A DNA stretch of 64,000 nucleotides, taken from contig NC_079320.1 of assembly GCF_029931775.1 (NCBI RefSeq), positions 50,547,521-50,611,520 on the forward strand, in the 5' to 3' direction. Shown piece after piece: positions 1 to 11,834 of this stretch. Every line of letters starts with the position of its first letter. The stretch's first letter is position 1. The position numbers and the translations under genes were made by a program. The notes beneath the pieces are model-generated. The model was not told where the DNA came from and ran no database searches. It saw only the letters and a list, made by a program, of their open reading frames with translations. The stretch is from Euleptes europaea. Taxonomy: Eukaryota > Chordata > Lepidosauria > Squamata > Sphaerodactylidae.

Positions 1-704
1 GGTTTATCCAGGTTGGATGCAACGGATACTTTTCCAGCCATGCAAGGAGTTATGTTGAAATCATAAGCTATACTTTTGATCTTAAATTATCAAAAGGAAT
101 TAAAAGAATAGACCAAGCACCAAAGCTTGCAAAGAAAGGTAGCGCAAAAAGATGAAAGTTCTGTACTAGACACAGGGCTGGATCCAAAAGTGGCGATTTA
201 TGGTGTTGGCAGGGTAGAGATGTGTCCATTACCCAAAACGACAAAGAAGTTCTCTTTTTTTTTTTTAGCATATCCACTAATGTTACTTGCTCAATTGTGA
301 TGTCAGCACAAGTATACCCATGCTGAGATCTACAGTCAGCAACCAGGATTCAAAAACCTGACACATCTAGTTCCATGTCCTTGAGGGCCCTTTGGACTTT
401 CTCATGCTGCCTGCTGTTAGGCCTTTTCTGCACATGAAGCAGAATGAGGTAGACGGGATGCTGTGGTGGCAGGATGGACTGTAGCATTTCAGTCTGCAGG
501 GGATGCATGACATTGTTCACAGTTCAACAACAACAACATCGGAAAACTAGCACAGGATGCAAAGGCCTAGACTAGAACTGATTTATTTATTTGGTTGGCT
601 ACAGGAAGTTTATGCAAGGGTAAACATTGTGACCCTCCAATATACAGTTTGAAGTAGTATATCTTATTCTGCCACTTCCAACTTCTATCACCTAACATTG
701 TTGC
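1..704. other. Gene-free flank, nothing recognised
   Basis: No exon-like stretch with conserved protein sense, RNA gene or familiar repeat was recognised. The short open frames here are interrupted and low in complexity. Old unrecognisable repeats cannot be excluded. Confidence 0.4.
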
Positions 705-712
705 ATGTTCAA

Positions 713-909
713 TAGGGTTGCCAGGTCCCTCTTCGCCATCAGCAGGAGGTTTTTGGGGTGGAGCCTGAGGAGGGCAGGGTTTGGGGAAGGGAGGGACTTC
801 AATGCCAAGGATCCAATTGCTAAAGAGGCCATTTTCTCCAGGTGATCAGCTGGAGATCAGTTGTAAAAGCAGGAGATCTCCAGCTAGTACCTGGAGGTTG
901 GCAACCCTA
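713..909. mobile_element. Short hAT-like MITE, copy 1
   Basis: A non-autonomous DNA element of about 197 bp with terminal inverted repeats beginning TAGGGTTGCCA and ending in GGCAACCCTA. It is flanked by 8-bp near-direct repeats, ATGTTCAA (705-712) and GTGTTCAA (910-917). An 8-bp duplication and a TAG/CAG-type terminus fit the hAT superfamily. Four other copies occur in the window. It has no coding capacity. Confidence 0.75.
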
Positions 910-917
910 GTGTTCAA

Positions 918-2660
918 CCCAGGGCTCAGAGAGATGGTATCAGATGAGCAGAACTAGATTAGTAAGTATTGCCATGGGTGTGAATGACCCTTTTTACCCA
1001 TAGGTGGCGCTATAACCTGCCATGCTTGTTCATTAAGAGCTTGCTTACCTCCCTGTCTTTAAGCGATTCTCTGGTTAACTTTATTTTTAAAAAGAAAAAA
1101 GGTTTATAGAAAAAAGGTTTATAGTAGCATTCTTCCTGCCTTGTGTTGTTGTTGATGCAGTAAAAAAGCATGTTGAAAAGCAACTCTTCTCTGTGTGGGA
1201 TTAGTAACTCTACCTTAACTTAAGAAGCACTCTGCCAACACTTAACAAATAGCTTTGGAAACCGGAGATTTTTTCCAAGGCAGTTTGTGATGCAGGAGGG
1301 TGGTCTGGGGTTCAAAGTTCTTGATTTTGTCCAAAACAAATTTACAAGTACTCAACCATGTATCGTAGATGGCATTTAACTATATTGGCCATCTATACAG
1401 AGCCATGGCTCTCTTACATTGATTTATGTGGCCATCTATACAGAGCCATGGCTCTCTTACATTGATTTATGGTGGTAAGGCTCCACTTCCCATTGCTTTT
1501 CATTCCAATGTGTATTGACAAGCACAAACAAGAGTTCTGTATCACTGATTATGAATGCAAATGATTTGGCTCACCAAATACAATAGCCTTTGAATTGCAT
1601 CCACTGGGGATTCCATTGTCATTTGTTGCAGCCAGTGTTTACAACCCATTTCCTTATATGAGACTTACATAAAACAAAGTAAAATAACGTTATAGTATGA
1701 ATAGCCTTATTTTTATCGTTTTCTCTTATTGTGGGCCAAACCAGATGTGGTGCTGGGAGATCCATGAACCAATCTTCCCAGCATTTTTTTTAAAAAAAGG
1801 AAAACAGCAGACACTACCCCAATTCAGATCAGGGCTACAGCATAGAAGGAGAGAGTTTTAACTTCCCCATGTGTTATATTGCTAATTATATTTGGCATGT
1901 ATACTTTATTATTATTGGAAGGGGGGGAGACCAGGTGCCATTTTTGTCAATCAGGGGTAATAGCGACCTGAGGGGCTGTAATTTTTGATCAGCAAAATGA
2001 CACAGGGGAAGGATTAAACTCCCCCCTGCTCCTCTGCCACAGCTGCATTCTGAATCAGGACACCACACAGCTATGTTAAGAAAGTGCTGAGGAAACCCAT
2101 TCATTAATCTTCCAGCATCACATTTAGCCTTATCCTTAGACTTATGAGGAAGGGAACAAGACTATCTAAGATACGGGGTACTTTTAATATAAGTATCAGT
2201 TAATTAAGTCAGCCAACAAGATTACATAAACCACAGCAAACAATTGAACACCTGTGATGGGCAGTGATGGTGCATACCTGCTTGGGGTGGCAAAATACGT
2301 TACTCCTAGGCCTCCATGTTTTCCATTTTGACTGCCAAAATATAACTCTGCTTTTGGAGGGATCAGAAATGCTCTTTTATATGATTGTGTGATTCTTCAT
2401 AATCCATTTATAACAAAAGATATAAATCTGTAAATGATCAGCTCTTCCAAGTGCCACTTAGAATTTCAGGGTATAAATGCTAAACAGGTCAAGTAGACCT
2501 CATCCTCTCACACTATCAATATTGCATGCTTCAAAGAAGACCAATTAATCTCTTAATACACTGAGTCAATTACACAGGCAAGCGTGAAAATACATTTGCT
2601 TTTGACCCTGGAATTAAATTGACCTATACTTTGAAGCAGGGGATTACATTAGATCATCTT
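918..2660. other. Gene-free stretch with one tandem duplication
   Basis: No gene or named repeat was recognised apart from the 43-bp tandem duplication listed separately. Open frames are short and without recognisable domains. Confidence 0.4.
1386..1471. repeat. Perfect 43-bp tandem duplication
   Basis: Two adjacent identical 43-bp units lie at 1386-1428 and 1429-1471, each starting TGGCCATCTATACAG. Identity of the units suggests a recent local duplication. No gene overlaps it. Confidence 0.9.
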
Positions 2661-2673
2661 TAGAGATGGTACT

Positions 2674-2998
2674 AGGAGCCCCGTGGTGCAGAGTGGTAAG
2701 CTGCAATACTGCAGTCCAAAGCTCTGCTCACGACCTGAGTTCGATCCCAATGGAAGTTGGTTTCAGGTAGCCGGCTCAAGGTTGACTCAGCCTTCCAGCC
2801 TTCTGAGGTCGGTAAAATGAGTACCCAGCTTGCTGGGGGTAAAGTACCCAGCTTGCTGGGGGAGATGACTGGGGAAGGCACTGGCAAACCACCCCGTAAA
2901 CAAAGTCTGCCTAGAAAATGTTGGGATGTGACATCACCCCATGGGTCAAGAATGACCCAGTGCTTGCACAGGGGACCTTTACCTTTTTTCTTTTTTTA
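2674..2998 (+). mobile_element. tRNA-derived SINE with exact target duplication
   Basis: The head carries pol III promoter boxes (a GTGGTGCAGAGTGGTAAGC A-box region and a GAGTTCGATCCC B box). The body has a characteristic 'AAATGAGTACCCAGCTTGCTG' type segment that is internally duplicated near 2824-2860. The tail ends in CCTTTACC. The 13-bp direct repeat TAGAGATGGTACT at 2661-2673 and 2999-3011 is exact, so both ends are defined. Related copies lie at 28557-28855 (minus) and, as fragments, at 41848-41911 and 56171-56320. Confidence 0.85.
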
Positions 2999-3011
2999 TA
3001 GAGATGGTACT

Positions 3012-3748
3012 TGCATGCTTAAATATGCCAGAAATTGTATTTTTTTCCAATTCGGTTTTAAATATTGCTACGCATAGTTCTTCTGTCTGTAATATGCTAA
3101 CAACACAAATACCTATTCATCACAGAAAACTGGTCAGCATATTTCCATCCCTGCCATTGTTTTCTCAAAATATCTGATTCTGTGGCTCCTTTGGAACCCT
3201 CTTAGGGAGGTTCCATGTTTCCATATTTGTTGTTGCAGTGCCTCACTTCTGAACGCTGTTAAAGAAAAATGGCAAATAGAAGACAGCCATCAAAATCAAG
3301 TATAAGTTCTTCTTTATATGGCTCTGTCTCTTGAACTGAGGAAAACTCAAATCCCTTTCTTAGGATGGATCCAGATGTTGGGTAGTGTCTGACCACTACA
3401 CCCAGCTAACGGTAGCACCATCCTCTAATGGTGCAAGAGGCTCTTCCTGTATTCTGATCAACTAACGGCAGCACCTTTCTCCGCACAATGAACCTTTACT
3501 TCCAGCAGAAGAGCCTCTTTCATCAGAGAAAGGAGCCGCTATTAACTGAGAGAAAATATAGATTACAATCCAACATACAGAAATATCTGACTCATGATAC
3601 ATCTTTTTCACCTTTCTAATATAATGTGCAAACAGGGGACTTGTAACTGGGGAGGGTCATGTTCTGTAGCCACTTGTGGGATACAATCACACTCACACAT
3701 TTCCACTTTGCATATTACGCTAGATGTACAATATATTCTTTTACTTAA
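3012..3748. other. Unassigned intergenic sequence
   Basis: No gene or clearly named repeat was recognised. The segment near 3370-3540 mentions gene-like words in no frame and has no splice-bounded open frame. Confidence 0.35.
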
Positions 3749-3990
3749 GAACATAAGAAAGGCCTTTCTGGATCAGACCAAGGCCAATCAAATCCAGCAG
3801 TCTGTTCACACAGTGGCCAACCAGGTGCCTCTAGGAAGCCACAAACAAGACAACTGCTGCAGCATCCTGCCTGTGTTTCACAGCACCTAAAATAATATTG
3901 GACTTGCACATAATAGTAGCCGGTTAAATCATCCCCAACACAATGGCTAGTGGCCATCAGGCGCAAGCATTTCATTAAATGTATACCTGA
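3749..3990 (-). mobile_element. CR1-like LINE 3' UTR fragment
   Basis: Read on the minus strand, this matches the 3' region seen at 60000-60415, including the segments around 'ACAGACTGCTGGA', 'CCACTGTG' and the terminal CTTATGTTC. It has no usable reading frame. Assignment to CR1 rests on the typical amniote CR1 3' UTR wording, so the subfamily is open. Confidence 0.6.
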
Positions 3991-5160
3991 GATCTGTGTT
4001 GCATATGCATACATCATACATATATTTATATAACTTTCCCTTGTCTGAAGTGCTTTTAAAATATTTTTAACTAGTGGCTTAGGAGGGCATTCCTTGACAA
4101 TGCTGAGTACCTAAGTGGGTAGCAATGGATTAAAGGTAAGGACTGCTACTGAATCAAAATCAACGAATACTTAAACGGTCCCTGAAATGAGATCCAGAAG
4201 ACTAATCCATTTTAAGTAGACTAAACCAGTTCCAATTCCACTAAAAAATATACACAGAATGATTGTGCACATTTCCCAATAAGTGTTCCTTCCTAACTTC
4301 CACAAAAAGGGGGGAGGGGTTCACATTGGAATCAGCCTGGCTTAAAAAACAGAACTGCTCCGAAACTGCTTCTTTATGAAAGACCTCTGACTCTTATATG
4401 TTTATTGGTACCAGTTTAAGGATCACTGCATCCGGGGTCATAGCTACCTCATTTACATGACACTTGGTTATTTCTCCACACAGAAGCAAAAGGCCAAAGG
4501 TCGAGACCAATTTTAACAAAACGGGAAGTGGATAAATTTCTTCTATATTTTGCCCTTTAACATGCAATTGCCAGAAGGGCAAGCAAAGCAAAAACGATTT
4601 AAAGTAGGATTGTTAATTGGACTCTTTTAAACTTGTGCTTGCAAAAGTTGTGATCATTCCAGCTTTGATTTTTTCCCCCACTGGCCAGATACCAAAGCTA
4701 AATTAAGATGGGTTCCTTCCCTGTTACATTCTGCAGTTTTTTTTAGCCATTTGCCACATTTTGGGTCATGGTTCAGCTACTGTTTGTTGTTAAAAGTCTA
4801 CATTACGTTGTCCCATGCAAGGGGAAGGTGGGAATTCACCTCCCACAAATAAACACGGATGATTAATTGTATTTTTTTCAGGTATTGCATATGTAGATGA
4901 TACTTTTGTTCTCATAAAACTAATACTCTCTTGGCAATGTTGCTAGTGCAAGGAATATGTGCATCTTTGATTGTTTTGCCTTTACACGAAGAAAAGCAGC
5001 CGAGCAGACACTGCCCAGGGAGAGTTTGGTAAAAAGTTTTCTTTATATATAACATTGTGTATGCTGGAACTACAACTGTTGATATTGGCATGAAACTGAT
5101 ATAGATAACTGTTGATTCTGTCAAGTCGTATATCCAGCCAAATGTAGCTTTACAGAAGAA
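3991..5160. other. Gene-free stretch, nothing recognised
   Basis: No exons, RNA genes or familiar repeats were seen. It is AT-rich with short unrelated open frames. Confidence 0.4.
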
Positions 5161-5164
5161 GTCC

Positions 5165-5400
5165 AGGGGTTGGATCTAGCCAGCTTTTTTACTCAGTCTC
5201 ATCTGATTTCCCTCCTTTATTCATGAAAGCTTATACCCTGAAAATATATTTGGTCTTTAAGGTGCTACTGAACTCAAAGTTTGTTCTACTAACAGCCCTG
5301 TCACACATGTTTTTCTCTCTCTGCAGGTCCCATGATAGCTTTTGCATGATCAAAGGGGACCCCTCCTACCTTTTTTAGTGGCAGAGAAACCAGTCGGATA
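5165..5400. mobile_element. GGTTGGATCC-type MITE with a nested foldback fragment
   Basis: The left end, GGGGTTGGATCTAGCCAGCT, matches the inverted repeat of the element at 38213-38387. The internal word GTCCCATGAT recurs after an interruption at 5222-5287. That interruption carries the 'GCTTATACCCTG...TCTTTAAGGTGCTACTG' words of the separate foldback repeat family. The right end is degraded. This is therefore a nested insertion in an unnamed TIR family. Confidence 0.55.
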
Positions 5401-5739
5401 CGACGTTAGGCTTTGTTTCCATAGGAATCCCTGCCTGACAAAGTTCTATGCCATCACTTTTGTGTAGTGATCAAACTTCTGCATCTAACCCACTCCTAGT
5501 TCAGTATAGTACTCTAGACATCCTTGTTCAAGGACAACTTGATGACCTTTGTGGGGTAAATTGTGCTTTTCAGGAATCTGTATACTAGCTGACCTCGGCC
5601 ATACCTTCAAAGAGCTTCCAAAACATGGCCATATTCTGCAGCCAGAGGGCATTTTACTCCTCTCCAGTTTCCAAGAGATGACAGCTTTCCAGTGACAGCT
5701 GGACCTGTGCTTGCAACAGGAGTTTTTCCTGTATCTGCA

Positions 5740-6330
5740 TCATTTCAGTAGGCAGGCGGCCTAATCCTAACCGGGGGGGTGGGGAGGAGGGAGGTGAAAG
5801 GGGTTTGGAGCCAGCGTGACCCCAGCGCTAGTGTTAGTGACAATTGTGTGTGAGGGTCTGTACGCCTTTGCCTTGTGTGTTCCCCCCCCCCCCGGACTCG
5901 TAAAAGCAGCCCAGGCCTTTTGCCTTTCCTTGGTTCAGGCGCTGCGTCTAGCAGGCCCCAGATTGGAATGTCTCTTCCCACGTCCACCTCCCTTGCTCTC
6001 TCCGACTCCCTCCCACCAGCTATGGCCTTGGTAGACAGATAGCAATAACGAGCTTCCTGGGGTCTTTGATGTTCCTGTACCATGCACAATTATCTCGTAG
6101 ATTCCCATAACATACTTTTGACATCTGCTTCCCTGTAGGGGTTATAATTCTGTCTTTGTGAAATTGTGAGCACTTGCAACTTTACCAGTGTAAGGCCTAT
6201 ACTAACCTGAAGCTTCCAATAAAGTTCCTTGTTTCTGCATGACCGTCTGAGCAAGTGATTTTATGGAGTTTGCACAGGGAGGTTGGGAACCCTCACATTG
6301 TGCCGGCGAAAGGGGCACCAACACCAGTGG
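5740..6330 (+). mobile_element. Possible solo LTR-like fossil
   Basis: A GC-rich block is followed by a clear AATAAA-type signal near 6220 and a T-rich downstream element, an order like U3-R-U5 of a retroviral LTR. No internal retroviral gene is seen next to it, and no matching second LTR lies in the window. Family and age cannot be set. A chance arrangement or an unrelated repeat is quite possible. Confidence 0.25.
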
Positions 6331-6830
6331 TGAACCACGTGGCAGTGCAACCTTCAGGCTTAGACACCAGAAGCCTTTTTCTGGTGCAGAGGCTCACACC
6401 ATCGTTAAAGGGGGCATTCCTGAAAGTGGAGATCTTTCAGCCTGGAAATGCCCCTTTCTGCAGTTACCAAGTTACTCCTGCAAAAAGGCAGGTGTATCCC
6501 CTGTAGAACTGTATTCTGTTACTCCTTTGTTCCTTACCCCTCTCCAATGCTATTCTGTTGTGGCTCTCTAGACTCCCTATTTGGCATGTTTGGCTGAGCA
6601 ACCAGACCAGCCCTGTCTCTGGCCTGCAGAAACATCCGCCATGATCTTTTTTTTGGTCAAAACCAGCAACTGCTTCACTATATTCCTGGTCCTATTTGGG
6701 TTTAGCACCTGTGGTTCCACTATTATTTATACCATTAGCACTGAGAAATTCAAATGGCAGAATGGATTTTTATCCATTAACTCTCTTTAAATTGAGTCTA
6801 TCCATCAGGGGATCTTACGGTTCTTAATAC
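6331..6830. other. Unassigned sequence left of the L1 insertion
   Basis: Short open frames with no recognisable domain. No repeat was named with confidence. Confidence 0.35.
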
Positions 6831-6848
6831 AAAAGTGGATGTGAATAT

Positions 6849-7268
6849 ACAATTATTCGGCTATTTGACTACGGCGGCCAGATTAATACTGGCAGCATCC
6901 TGGAAACAGGATGATATTCCGGACTTGGAAAAATGGCATCAAAAAATGGATGAATTTGCGGTGATGGCCAGACTGACCAGTTTGATAAAAGAGAAGACGA
7001 CTGAAGACTTCAAAAAAAAAAAGGGAATGCTATTTCGAATATGTTAAACAGAAAAGATAGATTGTTAGAGATAAAGATTAGTTTATAAAACTTACTATAT
7101 AGGATAGGAGGAACTTATTTAAAAAAAACCGTAGACTATAAGAATAATGTATAGGATATTTGAAATGAAGAGAGACAGACTCCCCGAAGGAGTACAAACT
7201 GTGTGAATGTGTATATATGTAATTTGTGTGTTTTCTTTCTGAAAATGTTAATAAAATATCTTTTTTAA
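6849..7268 (+). mobile_element. 5'-truncated L1-type LINE
   Basis: The open frame to 7047 encodes the C-terminal end of an L1-like ORF2 protein, with AARLILAASWKQ, 'IPDLEKWHQKMDEFAVMARL' and LTSLIKEK matching the usual end of L1 ORF2. A short 3' UTR with AATAAA (near 7250) and an A-rich tail follow. Target duplications of 18 bp with one mismatch, AAAAGTGGATGTGAATAT at 6831-6848 and its copy at 7269-7286, bound the insert. Only about 420 bp were inserted, as usual for aborted target-primed reverse transcription. Confidence 0.85.
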
Positions 7269-7300
7269 AAAAGTTGATGTGAATATTATGTAGCTTTATT

Positions 7301-7326
7301 TTTAAAACAACAACAACAACAACAAA
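7301..7326. repeat. (CAA)n simple repeat
   Basis: A short run of about seven AAC/CAA units flanked by A-rich sequence. Confidence 0.85.
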
Positions 7327-7359
7327 AAGCTATGCAAGGTTTCCCCAAGACTCTTTTTA

Positions 7360-7557
7360 TTAATGCTAGGAAAAGTTGAAGGTAGCAAGAAAAGAGGAAG
7401 ACTCAGCATGAGATGGATTGACTCGATATAGGAAGTCATGGCCTTTAATTTGCAAGACCTGAGCAAGGCTGTTGATAACAGGACATTTTGGAGAACATTG
7501 ATTCATAGGGTCGCCATGAGTCAGAGGCGACTTGATGGCACTTAATACACACACACA
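7360..7557 (+). mobile_element. Bov-B (RTE) LINE 3' end
   Basis: The translation gives pieces of the Bov-B C-terminus: MLGKVEGS, RWIDSI, FNLQDLSKAV, RTFWRTLIHRVA and RRLDGT. The same C-terminal protein is better preserved at 15983-16348. The DNA ends in GACTTGATGGCACTTAATAC followed by a (CA) run, the tail shared with the 5S-type SINEs. Stops within the frame show it is dead. Confidence 0.8.
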
Positions 7558-8267
7558 AGAAAAATAATCTTTCAGACTAGAAAAACCAAAATACAAAGAA
7601 CATTGAGAAGAGGTAGTAATGTTGCGCGGAAAAACATTTTTTCCCATTTCTGTTTGGAAAAGTTGCCTTTCAGCATTCTGGAAAACCAACTAATTTGCAG
7701 GGGGCGTTAAGGCAAAAAATGCTGGAAATAGATAATAAATTCTGTCCAAGATGTCAGGAGATACAGGAGAGCAAGTTTACCCTCTATTATTTATTAACCA
7801 TGCAAAGCATTTTGCAATACAGTAGACAGACTGTATGGGGAACCAATTAAGGGAAGCAGCAGAAAGCAAAGAAAATATGTGGAGATGCCACAGAGAAAAG
7901 ACCTAAGAGGCACACCAATGTCAATCCTAACAGGTTTTATCCGAGGGCAAATTTGAAAGCCAGCTAAGCAGAACTAGAGAAAAAAGGTCATCTTCCTTTG
8001 CAAGCATGAAACAGAAAATACAAACTGCATTGTCCTCACTGTTTACCTCACCAGCACTAGGTTCTGGGTGTATTTGACCTGCAGGATACACATTGCAATT
8101 TACAATTGTCTAGCATCATCTGAACTATCCCATGGTGGAAATAATTGTCAATGTTCAGACATGAAACTGACCAAAGGCAGACGAAATTCTGCAAAGCTAC
8201 TCAGCTTCCTATATGTTCCCAGGCAGCACAACTGCAATTCAAAGGATTCGATTCATCATTTATTTAG
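7558..8267. other. Gene-free stretch, nothing recognised
   Basis: No exon-like frame or named repeat was seen. Confidence 0.4.
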
Positions 8268-8790
8268 ATGTGAACATAAGAAGAGCCCTGCTGGATCATA
8301 GCAGAGGTCCATGTAGTCCAGCATCCTGTCTCACACAGTGGCCAACCAGTTCCTCTGGAGGACTAACAATAGTGCATAGAGTCCAAGGCCTTCCCCTGAT
8401 GTTGCCTCCTGGCACTGGGATTCAGAGCTTGACTGCCTCTAAATATGAAGGTTCCCTTTAGTCACCATGGCTAGTAGGAACTGATGGACCTGTCCCCCCA
8501 TGAATCTATCCAATCCCCCTTTAAAGCTGTATGTGCTTCAGGCCAACACTACATCCTCTGGCAGTGAATTTCACATTTTAATCACTCTCTGTGTAAAGAC
8601 GTATTTCCTTTTGTCCGTCCTGAATATACTGCCTAAGAGCTTCATTGGATGTCATCTTCTAGTACTTTGGGAGGGGGAGAAAACGTTCTCTTTGTCAATT
8701 CTACCCCATGCATAATTTTATAAATCTCTATCATGTCTCTCCTTAGTTGTCTCTTTTCTAAACTGAAAAGCCTGTGACTGATCAATGGTC
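8268..8790 (-). mobile_element. CR1-like LINE 3' UTR, long copy
   Basis: On the plus strand it opens with AACATAAGAAGAGCCCTGCT and runs through words such as CCAGCATCCTGT, CACAGTGGCCAACCAG and ATCATGTCTC, the familiar inverted reading of an amniote CR1-group 3' region. It is the same group as 3749-3990 and 60000-60415. It has no coding sense. Confidence 0.6.
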
Positions 8791-9160
8791 TACATCATCT
8801 ACAGCTTACCTCATCACCAAATCACTCCACAATAATGTATTCATCCTGTTCCTGTAGGATGGCGGCAACCACCTATAAACATGAAATGCGCTGTTGGATA
8901 TGAAACAAACATAAAACATTTTTACATCATGGATTGCATTGCAAGCCTTTTCTGGATGTAATTCAACCAGTGTCTTCACAGGCAAGATAAAAATCATAGC
9001 AAAGAGGATCTTAGAAAAGCATCCTCAGCTTATGGACGTTTTTAGGACACCTAGCAATGCACATTGTGTTTCTGATAGAAGACAGACAGAGCTGGGGAAG
9101 TTTATTTCCTATCTCGTGATAAATCATACACAAGTAAAACAGTTAGATTTGAGGCAAAGG
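8791..9160. other. Unassigned intergenic sequence
   Basis: No gene or familiar repeat was recognised. The 102-residue open frame from 8939 shows no known motif and runs into the foldback repeat. Confidence 0.4.
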
Positions 9161-9345
9161 TTTTGGGAGTATAAACTTTCGAGAGTCAGAGCTCCCTTCG
9201 TCAGATACCTGACAAAGATATCTGATGAAGGGTGCTCTGACTCTTAAAAGCTTATACCCCCAAAAATCTTGTTGGTCTCTAAGGTGTTACTGGACTAGAA
9301 TCTAGCTGTTCTACTGCAGACCAGCATGGCTACCCTCTGAAACCA
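9161..9345 (+). mobile_element. Foldback repeat with one-sided tail
   Basis: Imperfect inverted arms at 9161-9209 and 9219-9266 surround a spacer of about 9 bases. A single-copy tail with TCTCTAAGGTGTTACTGGAC and 'CAGCATGGCTACCC' follows. This is the same architecture as the elements at 32833-33206 and 58324-58523. The superfamily is not resolved. Confidence 0.7.
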
Positions 9346-9830
9346 GACACAGGTAGTCCATCAATTTCCAGATAAAACAGAATCAATCCTAGTCTCTTGC
9401 CACCACAAAATTCATCACCAAATATCAGGGTTAGCTATCAAGCTTACGTATAGAAAAAGCACCTAGCAAGTCACCCTGATCCCCATGGGACATAGGGGGA
9501 AAGTCGATAAGAATGAGTTGTTGAACATTGTGTCCCAAGATTGCTCTTAGCACTTATAACTGTGGGAGATGAGGAACAAATATAAGTGGCCAGTTTCATG
9601 GGATATCTATGGCAATGACACCGCTATGGACCTGTATTAGTTTACTGGACTTACAGTTACCATCCTAAGCAGAGGTACACCTTTTAAATTCATTGACTTC
9701 AAAGCACTTAAAAAGGTATAACTTTGTTCAGGTTTCACTGCTAGTGAGTTTAACCTAATGGCCATCCACTGGATGGAATGGGGGCTATTCCTTGATCTAT
9801 GAACAATTGTCTGATTAATTAACGATTGGT
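9346..9830. other. Unassigned intergenic sequence
   Basis: No gene or named repeat was seen. Confidence 0.4.
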
Positions 9831-9840
9831 AACTATTGTT

Positions 9841-10120
9841 AAGAAGAAAGCCAGTGTGGTGTAGTGGTTAAGGTGTCAGACCAGGATCTGGGAAACCCAG
9901 GTTCAAATCCTCACTCAGCCTTGGAAACGTGCTGGGTGATCTTGGGCCAGTCACACACTCCGAGCCTCAAACCTGGCAAATGTTTGGATGGGAGACCTCC
10001 AAGGAATACCAGAGGTATGACGGGGAGATAGGCAATGGCAAACCACCTCTGAACATTTCTTGCCTTGGAAACCCTACAGAATAGCCATAAATTAGCTGTG
10101 ACTTGATGGCAAAAAAAAAA
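9841..10120 (+). mobile_element. Chimeric SINE: tRNA-type head, 5S-type tail
   Basis: The head is a Sauria-type tRNA SINE (GTGTAGTGGTTAAGG A box, GGTTCAAATCC B box, CTTGGGCCAGTCAC body). From about 9990 it becomes the 3' half of the 5S-derived SINE (TTTGGATGGGAGACCTCCAA, AATACCAGAGG, GGCAAACCACCTCTG). It ends in the Bov-B-like GCTGTGACTTGATGGC plus poly(A). Direct repeats AACTATTGTT at 9831-9840 and 10121-10130 bound one single insertion, so the two parts moved as a unit. Confidence 0.75.
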
Positions 10121-10130
10121 AACTATTGTT

Positions 10131-11825
10131 GATTAAGGTTAAACTATATTTATATGGATGGTTATCAAGATATTATTGTGAAATATCTATTCCTTCCCCA
10201 CCTTGAGGTTTTTAGCTCTTTGTAAAGACAATGCTTGTACTTCTGGACATTCCCTGTATATCAGGAGCAATTGCCACACAACAAAGCATTCATTTTTTTT
10301 AATTATTACATTATGCCACTCTCAAAAATATAATCTTGAAAATTTTGGCAGAGATTAGGGAATTTTGGCAGAGATTATACCTGGCTTTCCATATAGCAAA
10401 TCTCATCTCTCAAGTAAATATTGGGTTACTTAAAGGCTCCAGACATCAAGAAATTCAGCGGGAACTACTCCATTAAAAATTGGTGTTTTGGGGGCATGAC
10501 CTCAAAGGGAAGGTTAGTTTTTTCATTAATTCCCTCCTCCTGAAATAAAACACATGAGGGGCTGTCAAGGTTTGAAGGGCACATGATAAATGCCCCGCTT
10601 CACTAGAAACAGGGTCAAGATCAGTATCTACCTGCTAGAGAAAAGGTCAACTCAAAAGATGAAAGTGATGCTGTTCTAAGAAGAAAGTACACACTTCTCT
10701 TTAAGGATTCATCTTTTATAGATATCTTGTTATGGTAAAACATATAAACAGCTTTAGGCCTTTCAGCTGCCATCCATCCCTTTTCTACACACGTTTTTTC
10801 TTCAGATCTTTTCCTTTCGCAAAGCAAATTTTTTGGGGACAATTGTTGACAGGAACTGACTTCCCCAAAAGTAATGAACCAAAAAAGAGCAATAACACAG
10901 AGAGAAGCAGTATTTGACACCTCTTTAACTGAAGGGACAACTTTCCACAATTTTATACGGTGCCCTCGCAATGCCCTAGATAAAATCGGCACACTATCAG
11001 ACGCGGATTGGGTGTTGCTTTTGTGTGTTTTTGTATGTGTACACACTGGCCAGTGCATCTATCGTTACTTTTTACTTAACCACTGTATTTCAGAATTGGC
11101 AAAAATCTTCCAGGGCAAAGACAAACATTTATGGCCAAAAGATGTAGACTGGATAACTAATAAAAATAGGCTCAGTTACATATATAAGAATCTAATTTAT
11201 TTCTATAATAAATACCCAGGAAGATACCATATAATACCCAGGAAGATACACATATTCTCATTTGGAGAACAAGGTAAGTCTATCAAGGGTAGAAACCACC
11301 TTGATGGTACTTATATTCCCTTTCTAACAGCTGTGGTAGAAATAGGCTTCACTTTCCGATCCTGCATTCATGTGAACAATGCCAGTAGCTCGTAAATTTC
11401 AGCCACCGCAACTTCACAATCTTCACTTTACATTTGAAAGCACGAAAGATCATATAAACTACCCCAGATCAATGAAATAGCAGCTCACACCCTGTGATGC
11501 TCAAATGAATAACCAACCTCCTCTATAAGTGCCAAAAGGTGTGAAGAACCCATCCATATCTTTACTAAGCCCTTTTTAATTGCTACAGTGACCCAACTCT
11601 TCATGTGTGTATTTCACAATTCTATACAAGTGCAGGAATCCCACCCCACAGTCCTGGTTTTTGTACTGGGCACCTGAGAGCTTACAGGTCCATTTAAAAA
11701 AATGTTTCTAGCTATTCTATAGCTAGTTTCTAACTATTCTGTTTCTAACTATTCTGAATAAAGGGTTGAAGATATAAGGGCCTCTGGTGAAATCTGTGGC
11801 GTCTGACAGCAGTTCAGTAGGATTT
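10131..11825. other. Gene-free stretch with small tandem duplications
   Basis: Short direct duplications occur near 10338-10376 (AATTTTGGCAGAGATTA twice) and 11210-11252 (ATACCCAGGAAGATAC twice). Two overlapping open frames of 145 and 173 residues on opposite strands show no known domain and are treated as chance. Confidence 0.4.
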
Positions 11826-11834
11826 AACATGCTT

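Noticed and set aside
10621-11395. Overlapping open frames of 145 (-) and 173 (+) residues
   Set aside because: No recognisable motif, no splice support, and the two strands exclude each other. Probably chance.
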